A stretch of 64,000 bases of DNA from the NCBI GenBank assembly GCA_022592445.1, contig JABYQR010000026.1, positions 171,347-235,346 of the forward strand, written 5' to 3'. The notes below the pieces were generated by a model that saw only the letters and a list, made by a program, of their open reading frames with translations, ran no database searches and was not told the DNA's origin. A program made the position numbers and the translations under genes. Shown here in pieces: positions 31,167-43,031 of this stretch (position 1 is the stretch's first letter; every line of letters starts with the position of its first letter). This DNA is from Cytidiella melzeri (lineage: Eukaryota > Basidiomycota > Agaricomycetes > Polyporales > Irpicaceae).

Positions 31167-32988
31167 CCCCCCCTTGACCCGATACCATTCCCAGCATTTC
31201 CATCGCCCGTGTGTGCATAACTCGACCGAGCGACTTCGTCAATACGTCGGCTGAATTTTCCTTTCCAACCACTCGTCTGACATTGATTCTCCCGTCGTTG
31301 ACGCAATTCCTTATGAAGTGCGCTCTAATGTCAATGTGTTTCATTCTTGTGTGGCCGTGTGGGTCGTGTGTGCACGCGATCGTTCCGTTGTTGTCGCAGA
31401 ATAACGGTGTGGGTTCGCCTTGCGGGAAACCGAGCTCGCCGAGGAGTTGTCGAAGCCAGATTACTTGGCATGCCGCATGTGAGCATGCGAGGTACTCAGC
31501 TTCGCATGAGGATAGAGCTACTACCGCCTGTTGTTTGGAGCTCCACGCGACGGGTGAGCGGTGTACAACCATCACGTACCCCGAGATTGACTTTCTCCCT
31601 TCTCCGGAACCCCAATCCGAGTCAGTGAAACCGTGGAAGAGGGGATATGCGGGATCGAGGTTTCCTAGCGTCAGGCCGAGTGATCTGGTCCCTTGCAGAT
31701 AGCGCAGTAGATGCTTAGCGGCTGCCCAGTGAGAATGAGTATAGCACGACATGAATTTTGCAAGTTCTCGCACGGCGTATGCGATGTCGGGACGTGTTGT
31801 GGTGGCGAGGTACATTACCTTGCCTACCAATGCGCAATATGGCAAGGTTTTAAGTTCCTCGCGCTCCTTCGCATTCGGCGTGGTATCTTCGCGTGATAGA
31901 GTGGCCTTTGGAGGTAGTGGGGTCGACGTGGCATTGCTGAACTCCATGTCGAATAGTCGTAAAATTGATAGCGTATATGCTTCTTGCGAGAGTTGAATCG
32001 ATCGTCTCGACCGGTTTCTTGTGACCTTGCATCCTAACAGCCACTCGACCTCTCCGTTGTCGGTGATTTCGAACAGCCCCTTTAGTCCCTCCGTCACTAA
32101 GTCCGACTCCCCTTGGGATGGTGTCGCCAATAGGATGTCGTCAACGCTCGTAGCGGACATACATCTACGACCATCCTTTTCCCGCACATGGACACTCCAG
32201 TCGGACTCGCATCTCCGGAATCCAAGCGTCTGGTATTTCTCGTTGAATTCCAAATACCACGATCGACCCGCCTGTTTTAGTCCGTACAGGCCTTTCTTGA
32301 GTCGCCAGTGGCCCTTTCCGAGCATTGCTGGTTTGTTCATGTAGATTTCTTCGGCCAACGGTCCGTTGAGGAATGCAGTTTTGATGTCTATGTGGCGGAG
32401 GTGGAAATCATTGTGAGCTGCAACTGCAAGGATTGTCCGGATGGAATCCCATCGAGCGACGGGGGCGAAAGTAAAGTTGAAATCTTGACCCGGGATCTGA
32501 GTGAAGCCCTTGGCCACAAGCCGTGCCTTGAATCTCGCGATATGACCGTCTGCATTTCGTTTGATATGCAGTACCCATTTCGAGTCTACCGGTTTTCTGC
32601 CTTGCGGAACGCTGTCGACCTCTTCGTAGACACCTTTCGCCTTCAATGCCTCCAACTCCTCGTGAATTGCACTGAGCCAGTGCTCCCAGTAGTTACTGCG
32701 CTCGGCTTCGGTGAGTGTTCGCGGATCTTTCGCGTGTGAGTCGACGATAGGAAGTGTATCATTTTTGGCTTCCGGTATGAGTTCGAGTGCTAGGGCTTGG
32801 TGGATTTGCAACATTGTTGGATCAGGCAGTTCAATCTCGTGTGTTCGGACGCCCAGTACAAGATCTTTGTCAACATGCAGCCCCCCCTCGTTCGAATACA
32901 CCGAGTTGTTTTCCTTGTATCGCTTCGGTAACACGTGCGTACGCCGGCCTACTGGCACAGTCAGATTACAAGTCCGTACTGGACACAA
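31132..32988 (-). CDS. Copia reverse transcriptase and RNase H
   Basis: Third reading frame of the element, about 618 codons. It opens with a segment leading to LSAIHEELEALKAKGVYEEV and the RT core: KWVLHIKRNADGHIARFKAR, LVAKGFTQIPGQDFNFTFAP, DIKTAFLNGPL (first Asp), KKGLYGLKQAGRSWY and the catalytic SVDDILLATP, where many copia enzymes have YVDD. RNase H follows: FTDSDWGSGEGRKSISGYVM, WSSKQQAVVALSSCEAEYLA, PLFCDNNGTIACTHDP and RMKHIDIRAHFIRNCV. The frame has no ATG in a convincing context and overlaps the end of the integrase frame by 28 nt, so a frame change is needed to read it. The stop lies inside the 3' LTR. Confidence 0.88.
   Translation of the reverse strand: MCPVRTCNLTVPVGRRTHVLPKRYKENNSVYSNEGGLHVDKDLVLGVRTHEIELPDPTMLQIHQALALELIPEAKNDTLPIVDSHAKDPRTLTEAERSNYWEHWLSAIHEELEALKAKGVYEEVDSVPQGRKPVDSKWVLHIKRNADGHIARFKARLVAKGFTQIPGQDFNFTFAPVARWDSIRTILAVAAHNDFHLRHIDIKTAFLNGPLAEEIYMNKPAMLGKGHWRLKKGLYGLKQAGRSWYLEFNEKYQTLGFRRCESDWSVHVREKDGRRCMSATSVDDILLATPSQGESDLVTEGLKGLFEITDNGEVEWLLGCKVTRNRSRRSIQLSQEAYTLSILRLFDMEFSNATSTPLPPKATLSREDTTPNAKEREELKTLPYCALVGKVMYLATTTRPDIAYAVRELAKFMSCYTHSHWAAAKHLLRYLQGTRSLGLTLGNLDPAYPLFHGFTDSDWGSGEGRKSISGYVMVVHRSPVAWSSKQQAVVALSSCEAEYLACSHAACQVIWLRQLLGELGFPQGEPTPLFCDNNGTIACTHDPHGHTRMKHIDIRAHFIRNCVNDGRINVRRVVGKENSADVLTKSLGRVMHTRAMEMLGMVSGQGGVSDGDPSGDPV
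31167..31175 (-). other. Polypurine tract of the copia element
   Basis: AAGGGGGGG on the minus strand, directly abutting the 3' LTR; the plus-strand DNA primer site expected at this position. Confidence 0.75.
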
Positions 32989-34165
32989 GTCTCAGACGGA
33001 GACATACCGTGCGTCTCGTTACGAGAGTGCGCATCTGATCTCTCTGGGGCGATAGGTTCGAACGGAACCTGCCCATCAGGAGTACGGGGTACATCCCCAG
33101 CTGACTGCTGGGGATCTGACGGCTCTCTATGAGATGAAGTCAGATACATGTGTTTCGGTCCACAGTGACCTGAAACGTACTGGGAGGACGCGACAGCGTC
33201 GTTGGGATTCTCACGGAATCGTGGTTCAACGTCCATGAGGATGTCATCCCATAGAGGGGATGTGGATGATGTCGGTGGTGTAAAGTCGGAATTGTCGTCG
33301 AGGAACAGTACGTCGCGGCGTGATCGTACAGTGCGTGAATCGGGGAACCAGATTAAGAAACCTTTTGCGTCAGGCGAGTAGCCGACGAAACGGCCCTCAA
33401 CACCTCGGGGTTGCATTTTATTGATGGAGTCCGCATCCATCCTTCGCGCAATAACGCGTGTGCCGAAGATGTGAAAGTGTGAGAGGTCCGGATTTTTCTT
33501 ATGCCATAGGTGGTAAGGAGTGGTGTCGTTGGGTAGAGCGGTGGTTGTGACGCGATTTAGGATATGGGCGGCACATTGGACAGCCAGAGGCCAAAAGAAG
33601 TCGGAGAGGCTCGCGTCGATGAGCATTGCGCGGGCCATGGAAGACAGCGTCCAGTTTGTACGTTCTGCGACGCCGTTTTGCGGAGAGGCGTCAGGTATTG
33701 TTTTCTCGAGTGTGATGCCCTCTTTGTCGCAGTAGGCGCGAAACTCGCCCTGAGTCAGCTCTGGTGCGTTGTCCACACGCAGTACGGCGATCTTGAGGCC
33801 GGTGAAACGTTCGACGGCGGTTTTGAATTTCAAGAATTCTTGGAATGCGTCAGATCGTAGTTTTAGGAAGAGCGGTGTTTTCCAGCGGGAGTGACAATCT
33901 ATGCATGGTAGAAAATATTTGACCCCGCCGTAGCCTAGAGGTAAGGGTCCGCAGATGTCGAGATGGATTCTGAACAGCAGTCGATCGGCCCTGAGATCAG
34001 AAGTTTTGGGAAAGGGGAGACGTTTGATGTTTGCACGCGCGCAGATCTCGCAGACGTGTGGAATGGAAGAGTGCGGTGAGGACGAGATGTGGAGACCAGA
34101 AGTGTTTCGCGATAGCCCTTTAACGCCTAGATGGCCTAGCAGGCGGTGTAAAAAACCTGGGACAC
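32961..34165 (-). CDS. Copia integrase frame
   Basis: Second reading frame. It begins without an ATG at FLHRLLGHLGVKGLSRNT (the His-containing pre-integrase zinc-binding region, with CEICARANIKRLPFPK), then the catalytic core LLFRIHLDICGPLPLGYG (first Asp), VKYFLPCIDCHSRWKTPLFL, IAVLRVDNAPELTQGEFRAY (second Asp) and ASPQNGVAERTNWTLSSMA (Glu). The C-terminal region has FHIFGTRVIARRMDADSINK and GVEGRFVGYSPDAKGFLIWF. It is offset by one base from the Gag-protease frame upstream and ends at 32961, where the reverse transcriptase frame takes over with a second offset of the same direction. Confidence 0.85.
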
Positions 34166-34174
34166 AGAACGAGT

Positions 34175-35821
34175 TTACGACGACGCCACCACAGGATCGG
34201 AGACACGGTCCATGAGAGGTTTGGGCGTGACCGTCGTGGGTCTCCCATTTGATGCAACGACGACGTGGAGGCGATATAAATTGTTGTCATCAAGGTTTCC
34301 AGTTATTATAGTTCTTCCGTTGAGCGCGAGTTCCATCCTTCCGTCTTTCGTCGTGGATCCAACCCCCCTTCGTTCAAGGCATCCCTGGGACACCAAGTTC
34401 ATGCGCGCCGTGGGGACATGCAAGACGTCGGTGAGTTTGACATTGTGTGTGGTTCCGTTTACCGTGGCATTCAGAAGGACGTCCCCAATGGCTACCGCCG
34501 ATGTAGTGAGTGAAGATCCGAATCCGCGAACGTTGAGTGGTGTAATTGTTCGGTAGTTTTCAAACACAGAGCGGTCGAAGAATATGTGGCGGTTAGCGCC
34601 AGAGTCGTGGTAAACTGCGTGACGATTGATGTGATCGGCCGAGAGGGCAGCGTTGTGGCAATTGATTGGATCTTGTGGATCTGACGTCAGCATTGTGTTG
34701 AGGAGGTAGACGGTCTCTTTGGGTGGTATCAACAATGCATTTGCTTCTACGTTTTCCACTCGCGGATGTTCCACGGCAGCGTTCGCACTCGGTCCTTTTC
34801 TCGCGTTGAACGTTTTGGACACGTTCCTAGATTTTCGTTGGGCCGGAGGTAGATGAATATCGCGTCTAAATTTCCACCATTCAGGGTATTGCCCACACTT
34901 CCCCCCTCCATACGATAGGCAGTTCTCTCGAGTATGACCGCGCGGGTGCGGACAGTCCGGATTGTCGCACCATTCTGTCATCTTCTTTGAATTGGAGCCG
35001 TCAACTTGGCTCACGACAGCCGCTGGGAGCAGGGTCCTCTTGCGATAGATCTTATCGGTTTGATAGATCTGAGCTATGACGTCCGGGTCGTTCTTCGTTT
35101 GTGCCCAGTCCTCTTCTTTGATGAGTTCAATGACGCGAGAAGAAGACATTGGTCTCCCGGTGCTATGAGCAATGCCCATGTCGTAGTGTAGAGTTCTGGA
35201 GAACATTCTCCAGCTGTTGTCGGTAGGGATAAGGTCGGCGAGAGTGGTCGCGAAGTTAGCGTCGGGCATGCGACTGGGATCTTGATCGCACAAATCCGCG
35301 TAGATAGCGCGCATCTTGTCAACCCATTTACTCACGTCCATGCCGTCCTTGCAGACGAAACTCATCAGTTTTTGATGGAGTGATGATGCCCGTAAATTGT
35401 TGATGGGGCAATACTCGGACTGAAGAATTGTCCATGCCTCTCTCGCCCTTCTGGTACGTCCTACTAGATGGATCTTTGACCGCGGAATGGATTCGAGTAG
35501 TAGAGCAATAGCGGTAATGTTCGCGTCATACCATGGTTCTGCGTCTTTCATGGCTTGTTCAACCTCCGCTTCATTTCCCCTCTTGATCCCTTTAGTCACC
35601 ACGCCCGTGTTAGCGTCTTCGACTTCGTCGTTGTACGTTTTCCGCAATTTAGGGATGATGGGCGGGGCGGAATCAGGTCCTTCGAAATACTTCCAAAGGT
35701 GAATAGACCTCAGTTTCGCCTCAACCTGCATCACCCAAGTGCCATAGGAATTTGTGTTCCCATCGTCCTCGAGCTTCGGTAGTGTATTCTTAGAAGAATC
35801 TGATTTTGGTTGACTCGACAT
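34175..35821 (-). CDS. Copia Gag and aspartic protease
   Basis: First frame, start chosen at MSSQPKSDSSKNTLPKLEDD (35821), the first Met outside the LTR. The Gag core is a UBN2/Retrotran_gag_2-like helical region (YGTWVMQVEAKLRSIHLWKY, RAREAWTILQSEYCPINNLR, LHQKLMSFVCKDGMDVSKWV). A Cys/His knuckle-like segment CDNPDCPHPRGHTRENC deviates from the CX2CX4HX4C spacing. The protease active site is YHDSGANRHIFFDRSVFENY, followed by VRGFGSSLTTSAVAIGDVLL and LTDVLHVPTARMNLVSQGCL. The frame stops at 34175 just before the integrase. Confidence 0.88.
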   Translation of the reverse strand: MSSQPKSDSSKNTLPKLEDDGNTNSYGTWVMQVEAKLRSIHLWKYFEGPDSAPPIIPKLRKTYNDEVEDANTGVVTKGIKRGNEAEVEQAMKDAEPWYDANITAIALLLESIPRSKIHLVGRTRRAREAWTILQSEYCPINNLRASSLHQKLMSFVCKDGMDVSKWVDKMRAIYADLCDQDPSRMPDANFATTLADLIPTDNSWRMFSRTLHYDMGIAHSTGRPMSSSRVIELIKEEDWAQTKNDPDVIAQIYQTDKIYRKRTLLPAAVVSQVDGSNSKKMTEWCDNPDCPHPRGHTRENCLSYGGGKCGQYPEWWKFRRDIHLPPAQRKSRNVSKTFNARKGPSANAAVEHPRVENVEANALLIPPKETVYLLNTMLTSDPQDPINCHNAALSADHINRHAVYHDSGANRHIFFDRSVFENYRTITPLNVRGFGSSLTTSAVAIGDVLLNATVNGTTHNVKLTDVLHVPTARMNLVSQGCLERRGVGSTTKDGRMELALNGRTIITGNLDDNNLYRLHVVVASNGRPTTVTPKPLMDRVSDPVVASS

Positions 35822-35899
35822 GGCGATGAATTGTCTGATAGGGGCTGTGACTGAATACAACGGCGATAGAGGGTGAATCGGTGAACTACGGGGTTTTAC

Positions 35900-35920
35900 G
35901 CTGAGTCGGGGCTCATAACC
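35900..35920 (-). other. Primer-binding site matching initiator tRNA-Met anticodon arm
   Basis: Directly next to the 5' LTR the minus strand reads GGTTATGAGCCC. Its complement GGGCTCATAACC is the anticodon stem-loop of eukaryotic initiator tRNA-Met (CAU anticodon with the conserved G-C pairs). This fits the Drosophila copia mode, where an internally cut half-tRNA primes reverse transcription, rather than priming from the tRNA 3' end. Confidence 0.7.
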
Positions 35921-36145
35921 TGTCAATAAGATGTGTCTGGTACAGGATGAGCAGAGAATCATATTGATACAACGCATACGTGCGTACCTGGTACAGGATG
36001 AGCAGAGAATGCTGTTCTCCTGTACCAGTCCGAAACCTTTATACAAACGCAGTCAGCGGATATTCGTGTATGGTAATCCGCGATCTCTTGGCGCTCATGC
36101 GCTCCACTTCCTACACCGGATCCCCTGAAGGGTCACCGTCTGACA
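35921..36145 (-). repeat. 5' LTR of the copia element
   Basis: 225 bp, identical by eye to 30942-31166. Followed by TGAGT (36146-36150), the second copy of the target duplication. Confidence 0.93.
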
Positions 36146-36150
36146 TGAGT

Positions 36151-36540
36151 CTTATTTTTATTGCTGCTGTCACAGATTTTCAATGTTTCTACAAGACTTG
36201 CCTTACCAGGTGTTGTTTGAGCAGGTGTGCGAGCGAACACGAAGGAGCGAATGCGAGTGATGAGAATGCATAAAAGTTGTTAATTACATGTAGTTTATAT
36301 ACATAACCAGCGGATGCGGAAACTACCAATACAGAGCGCGAGAAGGAGTTAAGAATGTAGGTGGTGATGTGGGTACTCGGATATGAAGTGGGGGTGGACA
36401 CACAAACATAGAAATAAAAAGAATGAAGCAAAATGGATGACACATAAAAAGAGACGGATAGAAGCGGGAAATGTAGAGTGAAGTATTTGAAGATGGTAAG
36501 AGCGAATCAATCCTTTCTCGACCAAGATGGCTGAGCGTCA
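36151..36540. other. Intergenic sequence between copia element and solo LTR
   Basis: About 390 bp, AT-rich, with no gene recognised. May be remnant flank of the locus before the insertions. Confidence 0.35.
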
Positions 36541-37609
36541 TGTAGAACAACACCAGGCAATGGTATCATTGGGAATATTTAGGCGCTTATCCAGCATCTA
36601 TTGAGGTGCTTAGCCAGCACTTATCTGGCACTTATCAGGCACTTATTCCGGCGCTTATTTTAGTGCCTATCAATTGATGCGCTGATGCGCCTTCTGTCTC
36701 TGATGCACTGATGTGCTCCTTTCCTTATCTGTGTATCACATGATAGAACTCTCTGGAACCTTGTGGAACATGCTGGAATCACAGTACAGAACATTCCATT
36801 AGATGATGGCATAGTTCTTAGAACCTTCTGGAAAAGTCTAGCCTTGTCTTAGAACAAGCTAGAACATGTCTAGCCTTGGAGCTGGGTCATGGGGTCAGGT
36901 CATGGGGACAATTGCTATTGGTTGATTATTGAAGTGGCACCACTAGGGCATAGGGCATGCTTAGTAAGGTAGATTACTTTGCTTACTCATATAGGTTTTA
37001 GGGGTCTTAGGGTAGTACCTGGGGTCCTCCCCTTCATGTATATATAGAGGCACTCCTGAGGGCATGTCCCCTCAGTCTTATCCACTCTGTTGATCAAGGA
37101 CTACTTTGTACTCCCCAGTCCACACTCTCACCAACACTCTACTCTCTATCTCACTATCTCCCCTCAAGTTAAACACTTATCTGGTGAGTGTCTGTATCTA
37201 CTTATGTAAGCAACTACTATACATGTCTACTTCAGCTATTCTACTGTATTACTAAGTGCATGACTCATTCTATGAATGCATGACTCATTGTATGACTAGG
37301 CTCAGTGCTTGTACCAGAGGTGTACATAATGAGTAAATGACTCATGCTAGTACTTGTCCTCAGACGTACACTTTAGGTGTCCTCTGGAGTTGTACTACGT
37401 GCTTTCCATGTCATTTCCTATGCTACTAGAACACAGGCATACATATATGTGCAGTATCCCTATACTAGTGCTATACTACTTAGTCTACACAACCCATATC
37501 TGTATGTCTCAGCTAATGCGATGGTTACTACTGGAGTTACCATATGCAGCTGCATAATTCCCTTACCAAGACTGTGGGAACTCTGCTACCTCAAAGCGTC
37601 CTCGTAACA
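36541..37609 (+). mobile_element. Probable solo LTR of a gypsy-type element
   Basis: About 1.07 kb without coding sequence. It starts TGTAGAACAACACC and may end CTCGTAACA. Near the start are degenerate 12-bp iterations of SGCACTTATC/GGCGCTTATT type (36575-36680), like the AATAAGCGC and AGGCGCCTA motifs at the equivalent position of the gypsy LTR near 60220. A TATATATAGAGGC promoter-like box is at about 37040, followed by a CT-rich stretch. I could not find a clean 5-bp target duplication; AGCGTC occurs just before the start and near the end. Boundaries are therefore uncertain. Confidence 0.45.
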
Positions 37610-38079
37610 AGGCCTGGGAAACTACATATTATATTATATAGTTTTAACACGCGCTGCTGTCGCCATTGGTACGTCGTGCGTCGAAGGGGTTGTCATGGGC
37701 GCTAATCTTTGATGGTAGTGGTACCGGTACAAGAGAGGATGGGATTTCTCTGAACGCGGGCGTTGAAACGTTGAAAACCAAGCTGTGAAAGGGTGTTCTT
37801 ATAGCAAGTCGTCCAAGCTCAAGTGTGCGCACTGGTCCAGACATATGAGTGTGACGGTCTATTGTCCCGCGTCACGCTTGAAGCCGACCACGTCCAGGCG
37901 CACTTCGACGTTTGCAGGACTCTCGCATTCCTCGCACTCAAGAATTTAAAAGATCTAATATTCGAGTAGCAAAATGTTCATAGCGAGCGCGCACTACACG
38001 ACAAGCATCGATTTTATTGCTGGTCCAACAGGCATCTACCGTAAAGCCTACCACGCCTCATGTCGGGGGACAGTCATGC
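37610..38079. other. 3' flank of ATP2
   Basis: About 470 bp with no gene I can support. One short open frame on minus (37644-37844) shows no recognisable features. Confidence 0.35.
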
Positions 38080-40052
<1,973 letters not shown>

Positions 40053-40730
40053 GGTGGACGACGTCGACGACGATGAAGTTGGTGAGAGGACCGAGGCGGG
40101 CGTGCCAGCGTATAAAGTTGCTTTTCACTCTCCGACGCCGGCTTCATCCGACCGAACGACCGGATATGCTGGGGTCTTTGCGTTACACGCCTTGAGGCTT
40201 GCACATCACGCACCACTCGACGGTCTCAGGGCCACAAAACCTGGTCTGTGCTGCACGTTACGCTACATACGTATAGAGAGACAACTTTGCTCATTGGGGT
40301 GAGTGCCGCAACTTGTTGGGAGTGGGCAAGGTGAGTAGCCCGGCTGCAAAGTTCGAGCGCCGCTTGCAGATAAATAATCTCGAATTCCTAGTGATACGTG
40401 TAAAAACACAGTCTTCCACCAACATGGAAATTTTCAAAGTCCATTCCTACCAGCAAATATCGCCATTCTTCTTGGGTTAGATTCAAGCCTGTAGCGAGAC
40501 TTCACTGTTCAGTAAGGTCAGTGTTTACGGAGGAAAAGCACACAAGACCCACGACACCTCTGCCACACATCAAGAGCGGCCCGGAGATCCTCCGCTCGAC
40601 CTAAAATTATCGCGGGGTAAGTCAAGCAGATAAAATGTCCTCCGTTACTTACCATTGCCTGCACCGTCATCCAGCACACTTCATTTGGTCGACTACTCCG
40701 CAAGGCTAGTCTAGAAAGCCCGCTCAAGTC
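40053..40730. promoter_or_regulatory. Divergent ATP2 / ADE4 intergenic region
   Basis: About 680 bp between the two genes, with no coding sequence supported. Probably holds both promoters and the ADE4 5' untranslated exon, which must end at 40731. Confidence 0.4.
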
Positions 40731-42805
40731 AGTGAGTGCAATGTCCGATCTGTCGCTGCTTCTGGTTTGACGAAAACAGTGTGCGGTATCTTAGGTATAC
40801 TCTCGCATGATCCGTCGGTCGACGTGTCGCAAGAGATATGTGAGGGGCTCTCTCTACTACAACACAGAGGTCAAGATGCCTGTGGCATCGTTACCTGCGG
40901 GCATAAGGGTCGGTTCTACCAGTGCAAAGCCAATGGCATGGTCCGAGACGTCTTCGATTCGGCCTCGTTATCGAGGCTCATCGGAGGAATGGGTATAGGA
41001 CACGGTGCGTACCACAAAAAGCGATGGTCAGCGACGCTCATCTCTCACTACAGTCCGCTATCCCACTGCTGGCAGCTCGAATCACGCCGAAGCACAGCCG
41101 TTCTACGTGAACTCGCCATACGGCATCGTATTCGCCCATGTGTGTTTCGGCCAGCCTCGCGTATATCTAAAACTCGTCTCATATTCTCGCACAGAACGGT
41201 AATCTCATCAATACGGCGGACCTGCTGCAGTTCATGGACCAGACGGCCCACCGTCATATCAATACCAATTCAGACTCCGAGCTTCTCCTCAACATCTTCG
41301 CAGACAATCTTCAAAAGACGGGCAAGTTCCGTATAAACGAGGAGGATATCTTCACCGCTATCGGCTCGCTTATGGAGCAATGCAAAGGTGCCTACGCAGT
41401 GGTGGCTATGTTGGCCGGCTTTGGTATTATGGCATTCCGCGACCCGCACGGCATTCGACCTTTGGGTATGGCGTCAAGAAAGTCAGTCAGTGGCGGTGAC
41501 GGCCGAGACTACCTATTCTCGAGTGAAAGTGTCGTCGCGGATGCTGCTGGCTTCTCCGGCTGGGAAGACGTGAAACCAGGTTCGCCATGAAATTCCGTAT
41601 TTTTCCGCCTCTAACCATACCTCACCTAGGTGAGGCCGTCATCATCACGAGGTCTCGTGTGTCCCGCCGACAATGTGCAACCAATGCACAATTTGCGCCT
41701 GACATCTTTGAGTACGTCTACTTCGCGCGTCCAGACTCCGTCTTGGACGGTATAAGTGTCTACAGAAGTCGAATGGCAATGGGTGACGCTTTAGCGGATG
41801 AGGTTAGACGCGTATTGGATGAGCAGAAGCTCACAGTTGATGTCGTCATTCCTGTAAGTGACTACAGGCCCATGGAAGATCTTTATTGAGTTCGATATAC
41901 AGGTACCCGATACGTCACGGGTAGCAGCTCTGAATTTGGCCCAAAAGCTCAACCTTCCTTACCGTGAAGGATTTATCAAAAACCGCTACGTCGGAAGGAC
42001 TTTTATTATGCCCGGTCAGCAAATGAGGTATGGCTAACTCTACGTATGTGTATAACTACTTCTCACGTTCTGTGCCACGCTCAGGAAGAAAAACGTACGA
42101 CGAAAACTGAACGCTATGGCGCTTGAATTTGCTGGCAAGAACGTCCTGATCGTTGACGGTAATCTAGCCCTGCTTCTGGTCGGAAATCGATTCGGTCAAC
42201 TCATATTTTTTAGATTCAATCGTTCGCGGGACTACTTCCAAGGAAATCATCCAAATGGCCAAGGATGTTGGCGCAAAGAAGGTCATTGTCGCAAGCTGTG
42301 CGCCTCCTATACGGTAAAGTAGCAGTGGCTACGCGTTGTCCATTTGGCTCATGTTCATTCTGGCAGCTTCTCGAACGTATACGGAATTGACATGCCGTCT
42401 CGCACCGAACTTGTCGCTCACGGCCGCTCGACAGAAGACATCGCAGAAGCCATCGGCGCGGACCTCGTCATCTTCCAAACCCTCCCAGACCTCATCTCTT
42501 CCGTCCGGCAGTTCAATCCATCGATTTCTACGTTCGACTGTTCTGTGTTCACTGGAGAGTACGTTACCGGTGGTGTAGACGAGGAATATCTTGCAAATCT
42601 GGAACGTCTTCGTGCAGACAACGTGAAGGATCGAACTATCACGGGCGGATTGGGTCCAATAGAGGGTAAAGGCGGAGGTGGTGTAGTAGACAACGGTGTC
42701 AACGGGATACATGGCACGAGCGGTAGCGTACCGGAGACTGTAGGGAGTGGACCGCTGAACGGTGCTGATACGATAGGTTTGCATAATAGTTGGAAGGCGT
42801 CATAG
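40731..42805 (+). CDS. ADE4: Amidophosphoribosyltransferase (first step of purine synthesis)
   Basis: Makes phosphoribosylamine from PRPP and glutamine. The frame needs an ATG before TGCGGTATC, and none is there in the genomic DNA. Splicing A(40731) to TG(40780) across a 48-nt intron with donor GTGAGT and acceptor AACAG yields ATG TGC, so the protein starts [19 protein letters not shown] with the nucleophile Cys2. Further exons (introns 41005-41053, 41140-41194, 41580-41629, 41854-41902, 42028-42084, 42159-42213, 42314-42366) give [95 protein letters not shown] and the PRPP loop [17 protein letters not shown], then [20 protein letters not shown]. Gly-rich tail. Complete. Confidence 0.95.
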
Positions 42806-43031
42806 GCGGCGGCAGCATCAACAACTGTACAATAGACAAAGCCGCAGAATGGTGACGAATACTTGAGGGAAACGTGTCACGGAACCCAATGCACCACGCC
42901 GGGCATAGAATTACAGTAGGGCATTCATGAAGCGCCATTACGACGTGATGTATACTAGGTCCCGCCTGCACCGGATTGCCTAAGTATAGACTTCAGCTGC
43001 AACGGTCATCTCATTGCTGTGGCCATTCGAG

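Larger units (their letters stand above)
30942..36145 (-). mobile_element. Ty1/copia LTR retrotransposon, 5,204 bp
   Basis: Two 225-bp LTRs (30942-31166 and 35921-36145) that appear identical when read side by side, TG...CA ends, and a 5-bp target duplication TGAGT at 30937-30941 and 36146-36150. Domain order on the minus strand is Gag, protease, integrase, reverse transcriptase, RNase H: copia order. Primer-binding site and polypurine tract are both visible next to the LTRs. LTR identity implies recent insertion, yet coding sequence lies in three frames. Confidence 0.93.

Noticed and set aside
37644..37844. 66-codon open frame on minus next to the solo LTR
   Set aside because: Considered as a truncated gene end, but nothing recognisable and no continuation across an intron.
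40767..40780. TTG start for ADE4 (reading TKTVCGIL)
   Set aside because: Would place the nucleophile Cys internally without a known propeptide; the split ATG gives the exact family N terminus and uses good splice signals.
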